Shown here: positions 1-6,320 of the stretch, one piece after another
Position numbering within the stretch: the first letter of the stretch is position 1
How the letters are laid out: the number at the start of each line of letters is the position of its first letter
From: Clostridiales bacterium
GTDB lineage: Bacteria; Bacillota; Clostridia; Tissierellales; Dethiosulfatibacteraceae
DNA: 6,827 nucleotides
Direction of reading: 5' to 3'
Assembly: GCA_003539375.1 (NCBI GenBank)
Contig: DPPH01000082.1
Span: 1-6,827, forward strand
Position numbers and translations under genes: made by a program
The notes under the pieces: generated by a model
Database searches by the model: none
Seen by the model: the letters and a program-made list of their open reading frames with translations, nothing else
Told to the model about the DNA's origin: nothing

Positions 1-1
1 G

Positions 2-22
2 ACTGAGGTTATAGCACAATAA
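2..22 (+). CDS. 3' end of an unidentified + strand gene (partial)
   Basis: The frame starting at base 2 reads Thr-Glu-Val-Ile-Ala-Gln and then TAA at 20-22. The other two + frames stop even earlier within the first 12 bases. A strong + strand terminator begins immediately at this stop, which is what the end of a gene would look like. Only six residues are visible, so the product cannot be named. The gene would converge with the MBL gene on the minus strand. The alternative is that the stretch is untranslated 3' sequence of a gene ending further left. Confidence 0.4.
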   Translation, partial: TEVIAQ

Positions 23-55
23 GAGGGTAGTAATTCCTACCCTCTTATTTTTATA
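18..55 (+). terminator. Rho-independent terminator for the upstream + strand gene
   Basis: A perfect 13-bp stem (18-30 pairs with 37-49, arms AATAAGAGGGTAG and CTACCCTCTTATT) encloses a 6-base loop and runs into a T-rich tract on the + strand. On the minus strand the bases after the stem (GTGCTATAACC) are not T-rich, so it is mainly a + strand terminator. It may still help end the minus-strand MBL transcript, whose stop codon (37-39) lies in the right arm. Confidence 0.85.
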
Positions 56-957
56 TTTTTAAATTCTTTATTTCCTTTATAATAAATCTTATTATCTTCT
101 ATAAAACTTTTGATATGATTTGTTTTTTCTAAATAATACACAAAGCTTTTTATAGACCTTTCAGCTATTACATATTTTAACAGGCTTTTTCCTATACCTA
201 ACTCTAAATTGATTTTTTGGGTTATATCCTCATAGGTCATGGGACTTTTTAAATAATTCATTATTTTTAAAATAATTTTATTGATAAATTCAACATTTTT
301 TTCTATGGTTTTTTCTATATTCTTAATCTCTTCATTGTGGCTAACTATGTAATGTTTATATTCTAAGTTTAAAATCTTTCTTTTGCTTTTTATATCTGTC
401 TCAATATCATAAATATATGGAATTTTTGTCTTTTTTATTATGTCCTCTGATAAAATAGTATCTCCTAAGTATAAAACATCATCCGGAGTTGCAAAACCAC
501 AGTGATTAAAGGAGTGCCCCGGCAATCGAACTACTTTGAAAATTTCTCCTTCTAATTCGATTTCATTTTCTTCTCTTATTATATAATCAACCTTTAGATC
601 CGAATTTGGATATATTGATTCATAGTTTATGTTCTTTGCTCTCACTACCTTTTCGATATAGAACTTTGGGTTATCAAAAAAATATGCTTCGTATTCAGGC
701 ATAATTACTTTGCTTTTAAACTCTTTTTTTATATATAATACAGCATTTGCATGGTCTACATGTCCGTGAGTACATATAATATATTTGGGAAATATATTAT
801 TATCCTTTAAGAAATCAATGTATTCCTTATAGTTTTTATCAGTTAAATGACCAGGATCTATCAACACATAATAATTTTCTTTTAATTTGTAGAGTAAAGT
901 AGTTACACCTTTTTTTAATATAATACAGGTTTTTCCTTTAATTTTTTGAATCTTCAT
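37..957 (-). CDS. MBL-fold metallo-hydrolase with C-terminal helical domain
   Basis: This 306-residue protein is a metallo-beta-lactamase-fold hydrolase, probably cytoplasmic because no signal peptide is visible. The metal-binding set appears complete: THGHVDH at 63-69 (H64, H66, D68, H69), H148 in LPGHSFNH, D166 in LGDTI and H207 in VSHNEE. This spacing resembles the glyoxalase-II-like branch of the superfamily, whose members usually bind two metal ions, often zinc. Residues after about 215 are helical and may form a winged-helix-like tail (PMTYEDI near 239-245), as in other bacterial MBL proteins of this size. The substrate cannot be told; a thioester or other ester is possible. The ATG at 957 has AAGAGGT at 964-970, which overlaps the cca stop codon (969-971). 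The 11-base gap means the gene is co-transcribed with cca and probably translationally coupled to it. The family call is firm and the function is unknown. Confidence 0.88.
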   Translation of the reverse strand: MKIQKIKGKTCIILKKGVTTLLYKLKENYYVLIDPGHLTDKNYKEYIDFLKDNNIFPKYIICTHGHVDHANAVLYIKKEFKSKVIMPEYEAYFFDNPKFYIEKVVRAKNINYESIYPNSDLKVDYIIREENEIELEGEIFKVVRLPGHSFNHCGFATPDDVLYLGDTILSEDIIKKTKIPYIYDIETDIKSKRKILNLEYKHYIVSHNEEIKNIEKTIEKNVEFINKIILKIMNYLKSPMTYEDITQKINLELGIGKSLLKYVIAERSIKSFVYYLEKTNHIKSFIEDNKIYYKGNKEFKNIKIRG

Positions 958-968
958 ATTATTACCTC

Positions 969-2291
969 TTAATCTAAATAATTTTTAGTTATTTCAAGTA
1001 AATCTTTTCTGTTATTTAAGGCCGGGTTTTCAAGTACTTTTTCCAGTAAATATTGAAGAACTTCTCCAACTTTTTTTCCTTCTTTTACTCCAGTTTTTAT
1101 TATATCATTTCCGTTTATTTTCAGGTCCTTTATTGAAAGAGGTTCTTGTTTTTCAAAAATCTCCTTGCATTTTTTTTGAAGATTATAAACTTTATCAATG
1201 CTCCTCATATCCGCTTTTCCTTTAATATCTGCTATGTTTAATTTAAATATATCATCTAATCTTTCTTTGCCTACATTATTAATGAATCTTTTAACACCTT
1301 TTTCTTTTATGGATATATCTTTTAAATAATGATATCTTATAAGAACTCTTACGTTTTCGATAGTTTTATTATCATATCTCAATCTTTTCAATATTTCTAC
1401 ACTTTTATCAGCAGATTTTATATGATGTCCTTTAAAATGGCCTTCTAATTCTTCATCTAAAGTGAAGCTTTCAGGTTTTGATATATCATGTAACAAAGCA
1501 GCCAGCCTTAAATCTAGTTTAGGCTCTATATTTTCTACTACGGCAATTGTATGATCATATACGTTTTTATCGTGATATTTACTGTGCTGGTCAAAATCTA
1601 CAGTCTTATAAAGTTCAGGAATAATATATTTCATTAAATTTGTATCTGTTAAGGTTCTTATACCTTCTCCGGGATTATTAGATAGTAGGATTCGGTCGAA
1701 CTCAGTCTTAATTCTTTCAGCACTAACATTTTCAATAAGCTGGTGATTTTTTACTATACTATTTTTAGTTTTTTCTTCAATTTTAAAGCCTAATGTAGCC
1801 ATAAACCTTACTGCTCTAATCATTCTTAAAGCATCTTCTTTAAACCTTTCATCAGGATTTCCTATGGTTCTGATGATTTTCGATTTAATATCTTTAACTC
1901 CAGAATATTTGTCCCTAATTCTACCTTTAGAATCACAGTACAGAGAATTTATTGTAAAATCTCTTCTTTTTATATCTTCGTCAATATCTTCAGAATAAAC
2001 TACTTTATCCGGTTTTCTATTATTAATATAATCGAAATCTTTTCTAAATGTAGTAATTTCATAATTTTTATTATTGTATACTAGGGTAACAGTACCGTAT
2101 TTTACTCCCGTAGGAATTACTTTTTCAAAAATCTCTGTAACTTCTTCAGGTTTTGCATCCGTTGCAATATCGTAATCATTTATATCATATCCTAATAAAT
2201 AATCTCTAACTGCTCCACCCACTATGTATGCTTTAAACTTATTTTTTTCAAATTTATTTAATATTTTTACAACATCTTTGTCTAATTTCAC
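969..2291 (-). CDS. cca: CCA tRNA nucleotidyltransferase (class II, with HD domain)
   Basis: This enzyme adds CCA, or part of it, to tRNA 3' ends from CTP and ATP without a template. The 440-residue protein has the full class II layout. The head has GGAVRD at 25-30 and the catalytic acidic pair in DYD at 39-41. The flexible loop around TTFRKD and NRKPD lies at 80-95, RRDFTINSL at 109-117, and the nucleotide-selecting motif EDALRMIRAVRF at 152-163. A degenerate HD-type domain follows, with H247, LLHDI at 266-270 and GHH at 288-290. The flexible loop is retained; CC-adding enzymes of split systems lack it, so this is a CCA-adding or A-adding enzyme. Sequence alone does not separate those two. 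The start is GTG at 2289-2291, with GAAGGTG at 2297-2303 upstream. The overlapping ATG is out of frame and followed at once by TGA. It is the first gene of a two-gene operon with the MBL gene. Confidence 0.95.
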   Translation of the reverse strand: MKLDKDVVKILNKFEKNKFKAYIVGGAVRDYLLGYDINDYDIATDAKPEEVTEIFEKVIPTGVKYGTVTLVYNNKNYEITTFRKDFDYINNRKPDKVVYSEDIDEDIKRRDFTINSLYCDSKGRIRDKYSGVKDIKSKIIRTIGNPDERFKEDALRMIRAVRFMATLGFKIEEKTKNSIVKNHQLIENVSAERIKTEFDRILLSNNPGEGIRTLTDTNLMKYIIPELYKTVDFDQHSKYHDKNVYDHTIAVVENIEPKLDLRLAALLHDISKPESFTLDEELEGHFKGHHIKSADKSVEILKRLRYDNKTIENVRVLIRYHYLKDISIKEKGVKRFINNVGKERLDDIFKLNIADIKGKADMRSIDKVYNLQKKCKEIFEKQEPLSIKDLKINGNDIIKTGVKEGKKVGEVLQYLLEKVLENPALNNRKDLLEITKNYLD

Positions 2292-2314
2292 ATTAACACC
2301 TTCATTTTTTTTTA

Positions 2315-2323
2315 ATTATAACA
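2315..2323 (-). promoter_or_regulatory. Extended -10 promoter of the cca-MBL operon
   Basis: The minus strand reads TGTTATAAT, a consensus -10 hexamer (2315-2320) with the TGn extension. It lies about 24 bases upstream of the GTG start. No good -35 is present at 16-18 bp spacing (best is CAATCT at 2338-2343), which the TGn extension could offset. Transcription should start near 2308. Confidence 0.6.
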
Positions 2324-2329
2324 TATAAT
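2324..2329 (+). promoter_or_regulatory. -10 box of the transglutaminase-like gene promoter
   Basis: TATAAT lies 30 bases before the TTG start and predicts a transcript start near 2336 with a leader of about 24 bases. The -35 at 17-bp spacing would be TTCATT (2301-2306), matching three of six consensus bases. It sits 3 bp from the divergent -10 box of cca. Confidence 0.5.
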
Positions 2330-2359
2330 ATAAGTTAAGATTGATTTTAGGAGGAAAAA

Positions 2360-3556
2360 TTGAAAACAAAAAAAATATTAGTATTTATTCTAATTTTTAC
2401 TATTATATCATCTTTTTCCCATAATTATAAAGCGGTAAATGTTTCTATAAATAATCCAGAAGACTTGAGAGATTATATCGTAAATAGTCTGTATAATAGA
2501 GATAGGATTATTGAGGTTAATTATGTTGGAAGTAGTAAAAATCTAAATAATACTTTAAATGAAATTTTAAACAGTGAGGAATATATAAACTACTCCATAA
2601 ATAGTTGGCAGTGGTCCTATGAAGGTTATGAAAATAATATAAATATAACCATAGATGTAGACCATCTAATAAACAAAGAACAAGAAGACAAGGTGAATCA
2701 AAAAATTAATGAGATACTTGATGCTATTATAAGCCCGGAAATGTCTTCTCATGAAAAAATTAAAGTTATCCATGATTATATAGTTATAAATACATCTTAT
2801 GATACTAACTACAATAATTATACTCATTATGATGCACTATTCGACAAAAAATCCGTTTGTAATGGTTACGCACTTTTAGGTTATAAAATGTATAAGTCGG
2901 CTGGTTTTGATGTAGGTTTTGTAGAAGGTACTGCCGGCGGTGAAAATCATATTTGGAATATTATTAGTTTGGGCGGCTATAAATATCATTTAGACATGAC
3001 TTGGGACGACCCTGTCCCGGATTTAGATTATCCTTTATACGACTACTACCTGCTTACAGATGATGAAATGTCTAAAGACCACCAGTTTTCTGGAAACCAC
3101 TCTACTGACACACCTTATCACAGGATATTAAATATTGATATTTCTTCTAATATAAAAAGACATAATGAATTAATTGACCTTATTAAAGAGATAAAATTAG
3201 ATAAGTACTACAATCCAATAGGTATAATTTTAGATGATAAAAATATAAAATTTGACCAACCACCAATAATCCAAAATGGAAGAACTTTAGTTCCTTTTAG
3301 AGCTATTTACGAAAATTTTGGTATGGAAGTCAATTGGATTCCTGAAGATAGAAGGGCTGTTGGATATAATGAATCCATGGATATAATTATGACAATCGGT
3401 AGCAATAGGGCTTATATTAACGATTCGGAATTTATATTAGACACCTCTCCTATTATAGTAAACAGTAGAACCTTAGTCCCGATAAGGTTTATATCTGAAT
3501 CTCTAGGGAAAAGTGTAAGTTGGGACAACAATAATAGAAATGTAATAATAAAATAA
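2360..3556 (+). CDS. Exported transglutaminase-like protein with copper-amine-oxidase-N-like domain
   Basis: This 398-residue protein begins with Lys residues and a hydrophobic run (about 6-19), a signal peptide or N-terminal anchor. It should therefore act outside the membrane. Residues about 130-230 form a transglutaminase/protease-like core with a recognisable triad: C167 in KSVCNGYA, H197 in GENHIWN and D212 in HLDMTWDDP. Such bacterial domains can be cysteine proteases, peptidoglycan- or protein-modifying enzymes, or crosslinkers. Residues about 286-398 form a copper-amine-oxidase N-terminal-like domain with two copies of the hallmark (NGRTLVPFRAI near 306-316 and NSRTLVPIRFI near 368-378). 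This non-catalytic module is common on exported clostridial and Paenibacillus proteins and often serves as a surface or wall-associated module. No LPXTG motif is seen. The start is TTG at 2360, with AGGAGG at 2349-2354 and a 5-base spacer. The substrate is unknown. Confidence 0.88.
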   Translation: MKTKKILVFILIFTIISSFSHNYKAVNVSINNPEDLRDYIVNSLYNRDRIIEVNYVGSSKNLNNTLNEILNSEEYINYSINSWQWSYEGYENNINITIDVDHLINKEQEDKVNQKINEILDAIISPEMSSHEKIKVIHDYIVINTSYDTNYNNYTHYDALFDKKSVCNGYALLGYKMYKSAGFDVGFVEGTAGGENHIWNIISLGGYKYHLDMTWDDPVPDLDYPLYDYYLLTDDEMSKDHQFSGNHSTDTPYHRILNIDISSNIKRHNELIDLIKEIKLDKYYNPIGIILDDKNIKFDQPPIIQNGRTLVPFRAIYENFGMEVNWIPEDRRAVGYNESMDIIMTIGSNRAYINDSEFILDTSPIIVNSRTLVPIRFISESLGKSVSWDNNNRNVIIK

Positions 3557-3590
3557 AGGCTAAATACTAGCCTTTATTTTTATTTATTGA
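3551..3590. terminator. Bidirectional terminator between convergent genes
   Basis: A 12-bp perfect stem (3551-3562 pairs with 3568-3579, core AAAGGCTA and TAGCCTTT) has a 5-base loop. It is T-rich on both sides: TTTATTTTTATTTATT on the + strand and TTTATTTTATTATTA on the minus strand. It contains the + strand stop codon (3554-3556) and abuts the aspartate kinase stop (3580-3582), so it probably serves both. Confidence 0.85.
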
Positions 3591-4890
3591 ATTCATAGTA
3601 AATCCCTCTTACAGCTTTTTCAAAATCTTCATCTTTAACTCCAATTATTATATTTATCTCACTTGAACCTTGATCTATCATTCTGATATTTACCTTTTCT
3701 CTACCTAAAGCTCCAAATATTCTAGCTGAAATTCCAGAAGTATAAGCCATTCGCTGCCCTACTACAGCTATTAAGGCTATATTTTTAAATACTTCTATTT
3801 TATCCGGTTCACAGTTTTTTTCTATTTTATCAATTATTTTTTCAAGTTTACCGTTTAAATATTCATTGTCTATAACAATAGATACAGTATCAATGCCTGA
3901 TGGTATATGCTCGAATGTTATATCGTACATTTCTAATATAGAAAGCAGTTTTTTTACAAATCCTACCTCATTATTCATGTAGAATTTTTGCAACCCTATT
4001 ACAGTAAAATCTTTTCTGCCAGCAATTCCTGTTATTGCTATATCACTACCATTTTTCTTTTCGTTAGTAATCATTGTTCCTATATCATCTGGATTATTTG
4101 TATTTCTTATATTTATAGGTATATTTGCTTTTCTTACAGGATAAATAGCTTCATCGTGAAGAACTTTAGCTCCCATGTAAGAAAGCTCTCTTAATTCTTG
4201 ATAAGTGATGTTTCTAATTTTTTTAGGGTTCTCAATAATTCTTGGATCAGCCATCATAAAACCTGATACATCTGTCCAATTTTCATATATATCTACATTT
4301 AAAAATCTAGATATCAAAGAACCAGTAATATCCGATCCTCCTCTAGTAAAAGTCTTTATCTCTCCTAATGGAGTAGAACCATAAAACCCTGGAATAACAC
4401 ATCTTTCTACATTTTCTAATCGTTTTCTTATGGATTTTTCAGTTTTTTCTTCGTCTAAAGATCCATCCATATTAAAATAAATAATATCCTTACTGTCGAC
4501 AAACTCACAGTTTAAATATTTTGATAATATTAAAGCATTTAAATATTCTCCTCTACTCGCTAAATAATCAATTGATATGTTTTTATTGAAACTTTTTTCT
4601 ATTTCTTTCATGTGCTTATTTAAATTAAAATCAATTTCTAAATCTTTAACGATATTACTATATCTATCTGTTATCATTTTAAATATTTCCCCACTTGGAA
4701 CGTTGTATTTTAAGTGGGCGTGACAAAGATATAATAAATCTGTAATTTTATTATCTTCACTCCATCTTTTTCCCGGTGCAGAAACAACTATATATTTTCT
4801 GTTATTATCACTTTTAATTATTTCTGCTACCTTTTTTATTTGTTTTCCCTCTGATAACGAAGTTCCTCCAAATTTTGATACTTTTAACAT
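3580..4890 (-). CDS. Aspartate kinase (YclM/ThrD-like, monofunctional)
   Basis: It phosphorylates L-aspartate with ATP, the first step to lysine, threonine, methionine and diaminopimelate. With the start at 4890 it is 436 residues. The kinase domain shows KFGGTS at 6-11, SAPGKR at 37-42, SRGEYLNA at 112-119, TRGGSD at 182-187, and WTDVSG then ADPR near 205-217. Two ACT domains follow (about 295-365 and 371-436), the usual site of feedback control by lysine or threonine. The SAPGKRWSEDNKITDLL stretch resembles Bacillus YclM (aspartokinase III, ThrD) more than the LysC or DapG types. The ATG at 4890 has a perfect AGGAGG (4898-4903) seven bases upstream. The ATG six codons earlier (4908) has no such site, and the AGGAGG would lie inside its coding sequence, so the shorter start is preferred. 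The gene stands alone between two terminators with its own promoter. Its effector specificity cannot be read from sequence. Confidence 0.95.
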   Translation of the reverse strand: MLKVSKFGGTSLSEGKQIKKVAEIIKSDNNRKYIVVSAPGKRWSEDNKITDLLYLCHAHLKYNVPSGEIFKMITDRYSNIVKDLEIDFNLNKHMKEIEKSFNKNISIDYLASRGEYLNALILSKYLNCEFVDSKDIIYFNMDGSLDEEKTEKSIRKRLENVERCVIPGFYGSTPLGEIKTFTRGGSDITGSLISRFLNVDIYENWTDVSGFMMADPRIIENPKKIRNITYQELRELSYMGAKVLHDEAIYPVRKANIPINIRNTNNPDDIGTMITNEKKNGSDIAITGIAGRKDFTVIGLQKFYMNNEVGFVKKLLSILEMYDITFEHIPSGIDTVSIVIDNEYLNGKLEKIIDKIEKNCEPDKIEVFKNIALIAVVGQRMAYTSGISARIFGALGREKVNIRMIDQGSSEINIIIGVKDEDFEKAVRGIYYEFNK

Positions 4891-4907
4891 TTTGTTTCCT
4901 CCTAGCA

Positions 4908-4924
4908 TACATTTGTGTACATTT
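4908..4924. repeat. Paired TACATTT direct repeat in the aspartate kinase leader
   Basis: TACATTT occurs at 4908-4914 and again at 4918-4924, a period of 10 bp (about one helical turn). The same stretch contains the inverted pair TACA-TTTG-TGTA (4908-4919). It falls just downstream of the predicted transcript start, a position where a repressor could act. Both repeats are short and may be chance in AT-rich DNA. Confidence 0.3.
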
Positions 4925-4933
4925 TAAAATCAT

Positions 4934-4939
4934 ATTATA
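4934..4939 (-). promoter_or_regulatory. -10 box of the aspartate kinase promoter
   Basis: The minus strand reads TATAAT, predicting a start near 4927 and a leader of about 37 bases. The -35 at 17-bp spacing is TTTTTA, a weak match. The preceding terminator (4980-5007) means the gene needs its own promoter, and this is the best candidate in the gap. The leader is too short for a lysine riboswitch. Confidence 0.55.
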
Positions 4940-4950
4940 TACTATATACT
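4937..4950. repeat. Two tandem copies of ATATACT in the aspartate kinase promoter
   Basis: ATATACT is repeated head to tail at 4937-4943 and 4944-4950, covering part of the -10 box and the promoter spacer. It could be an operator or simple low-complexity sequence. Confidence 0.35.
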
Positions 4951-4979
4951 ATTTGTTAAAAAAAATAAACATTTTTAAT

Positions 4980-5007
4980 AAAAAAATCCTATGGTTTCCC
5001 ATAGAAT
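4980..5007 (-). terminator. Rho-independent terminator after the PII-like gene
   Basis: On the minus strand ATTCTATGG (4999-5007) pairs with CCATAGGAT (4986-4994), nine pairs with one G-T wobble, around a GAAA tetraloop. A run of seven T (4980-4986) overlaps the last stem base and follows it. It lies 19 bases past the PII-like stop codon and ends the YibE/F-hydrolase-PII unit. Confidence 0.85.
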
Positions 5008-5026
5008 TCTTTTAACTTAGATTCTT

Positions 5027-5425
5027 TTAGATATATGGTTTTTCTTCTACTTCTTCTTCACCATTATCAACATCTTCAATTATACATTCATGTTTCGACC
5101 CGTGACACTCTAGAACTGGAAGCACAAACATAAATCCAACCCCTGGTTCACTGAAACAATCAAGTTCTTTGTTTATTTTTCTTACAACTCTATCCAGCTT
5201 ATCTTTTTCTTTAATTACACTTATAATAAGCTTATTGTATGGTTTTCTACCATCAATCAATTTTCTCATACTAGAAAGCATAGGAACATTCACGTGATGA
5301 TCTAATAAAACCTTACCCATACCCTGACTGTCTATTGTAGTAGCCCCTAATTCTTCTTCGTACAAGAGTTCATGTATCATATCAAGTTTGTATACATCAT
5401 TTAAAATTAGAAATAAACCGTACAT
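5027..5425 (-). CDS. PII-like small regulatory protein
   Basis: This 132-residue soluble protein resembles the nitrogen-regulatory PII-like fold family, which are small trimeric ferredoxin-like sensors. What points there is the beta strand MYGLFLIL at the start, GATTIDSQGMGK (27-38) where PII proteins have their strand-2 to T-loop region, NKLIISVI (64-71), and EPGVGFMFVLPV (93-104) near the end. Canonical GlnB/GlnK signatures, including the T-loop uridylylation tyrosine, are not evident, so it is a divergent relative with an unknown ligand. The tail has C107, H108, H112 and C114, followed by an acidic stretch (about 117-128). The ATG at 5425 has AGGAGG at 5432-5437, six bases away. An ATG 15 codons earlier would have this site inside its coding region and add a basic, unfamily-like extension, so it is rejected. 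The gene follows the hydrolase gene by 63 bases, has its own promoter and ends at a terminator. Confidence 0.75.
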   Translation of the reverse strand: MYGLFLILNDVYKLDMIHELLYEEELGATTIDSQGMGKVLLDHHVNVPMLSSMRKLIDGRKPYNKLIISVIKEKDKLDRVVRKINKELDCFSEPGVGFMFVLPVLECHGSKHECIIEDVDNGEEEVEEKPYI

Positions 5426-5452
5426 CCTACTCCTCCTTCTTTTAATAAGTAA

Positions 5453-5482
5453 ATTATAACATAATTTCAAAAACTATGTAAT
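5453..5482 (-). promoter_or_regulatory. Promoter of the PII-like gene, with extended -10
   Basis: The minus strand reads TGTTATAAT (-10 hexamer 5453-5458 with TGn) and has ATTACA at 5477-5482, 18 bp upstream, matching four of six -35 consensus bases. The predicted start is near 5446 with a leader of about 20 bases. It lies in the gap after the hydrolase gene, where no terminator hairpin is visible, so the PII-like gene may be read from here and by read-through. Confidence 0.65.
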
Positions 5483-5488
5483 TGTTTA

Positions 5489-6313
5489 TTAGATTCTTTC
5501 TTCAATCCAATTTATTATATCAATTATAACTTTGTCTTTTTCTTTCTCATTTAATATTTCATGATATAAATCATCGTAAATTATAAGATTTTTATCATCA
5601 CTGCTTATATTTTCCATAAATTCAATTGAAGATTCGTGATTTATTATCTTATCATCTTTGCCATGAAGAATCAAAGTTTTGTAATTAAAGCCTTTTACTT
5701 TTTTTTGAAGCCAATCAATTCCTTCTATTAAAAATTCATAGTATAATTTTATAGATATTCTTCTAAGAATCAAAGGATCTTTTTCGTATTTTTCTACTAT
5801 TTTTTTATCTCTTGATACTAATTTCCCAAGGTTGTTTTTCATTTTAAATGATGGATAAATTTTATTTAAAATGGATACGAATATTCCCTTAATACCTTTT
5901 ACATCTTCAGGTTTTCTTAAAGCTGCAGCTGAAAGAATAATGCCATCCACTTCATTTTTATGTTTGATTCCATATCCTGCTGAAATAAATCCACCCATAC
6001 TGTGACCAAATATGAATACAGGTAGGTTCTCGTTTTCTTTTTTTGCTAAGCTTACTATTTCTCCTAGGTCGTTAATGTAATCCTCGTACTTATCCACCCA
6101 ACCTTTTTGTCCGCCACTTTTACCGTGGCCTCTTAAATCAAATCTGTAGACAGATATGTTCTTAGAATTTAAAGCATTAGCAAAGTAGTTGTATCTTTCA
6201 CCGTACTCGGCTAAACCGTGAACTATAATAACTACCGCCTTTGGTGATTTGACTTTATTCATTAATAAATATAAATTTGTAGTATCAAAACTATCTATTA
6301 TTTTTTTATTCAT
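5489..6313 (-). CDS. Alpha/beta hydrolase, monoacylglycerol lipase / lysophospholipase type
   Basis: This 274-residue protein belongs to the alpha/beta hydrolases of the serine aminopeptidase S33 / Hydrolase_4 type. These are often annotated as monoacylglycerol lipase or lysophospholipase and cleave fatty acyl esters. HGLAEYGERY at 32-41 is the typical oxyanion-side HG motif. FDLRGHGKSGG at 58-68 is characteristic of the subfamily. The nucleophile is S105 in GHSMGG (103-108), the acid is probably D221 in LHGKDDKII, and the histidine is H251 in LYHEILNE. No signal peptide is present, so it is cytoplasmic or membrane-peripheral. The ATG at 6313 has AGGAGAG at 6316-6322, which overlaps the stop of the upstream YibE/F gene. 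The gap is seven bases, so the two are co-transcribed and probably coupled. The natural substrate cannot be told. Confidence 0.92.
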   Translation of the reverse strand: MNKKIIDSFDTTNLYLLMNKVKSPKAVVIIVHGLAEYGERYNYFANALNSKNISVYRFDLRGHGKSGGQKGWVDKYEDYINDLGEIVSLAKKENENLPVFIFGHSMGGFISAGYGIKHKNEVDGIILSAAALRKPEDVKGIKGIFVSILNKIYPSFKMKNNLGKLVSRDKKIVEKYEKDPLILRRISIKLYYEFLIEGIDWLQKKVKGFNYKTLILHGKDDKIINHESSIEFMENISSDDKNLIIYDDLYHEILNEKEKDKVIIDIINWIEERI

Positions 6314-6320
6314 AACTCTC

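Noticed and set aside
37..957. MBL protein as RNase Z, given its place next to cca
   Set aside because: The motif order and the LPGHSFNH stretch resemble glyoxalase-II-like proteins, and no RNase Z exosite arm is recognisable.
969..2291. CC-adding enzyme of a split CC/A system
   Set aside because: The flexible loop between the DxD and RRDFT motifs, missing in CC-adding enzymes, is present.
3988..4194. 68-residue + strand open frame
   Set aside because: It lies wholly inside the aspartate kinase gene on the opposite strand, has Cys/Tyr/Ile-rich low-complexity content and matches no family; it is an antisense shadow.
4891..4908. Upstream ATG (4908) as start of aspartate kinase
   Set aside because: The only good Shine-Dalgarno (4898-4903) lies downstream of it and correctly positioned for the ATG at 4890, and family members begin at the short K-V-x-K-F-G-G stretch.
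4891..5026. Lysine riboswitch or T-box upstream of aspartate kinase
   Set aside because: The gap is too short and is filled by the terminator of the preceding gene and a promoter; no aptamer-like structure is visible.
5426..5470. Upstream ATG (5470) as start of the PII-like gene
   Set aside because: It would put both the AGGAGG site and the -10 box inside the coding sequence and add a basic extension before the first core strand.
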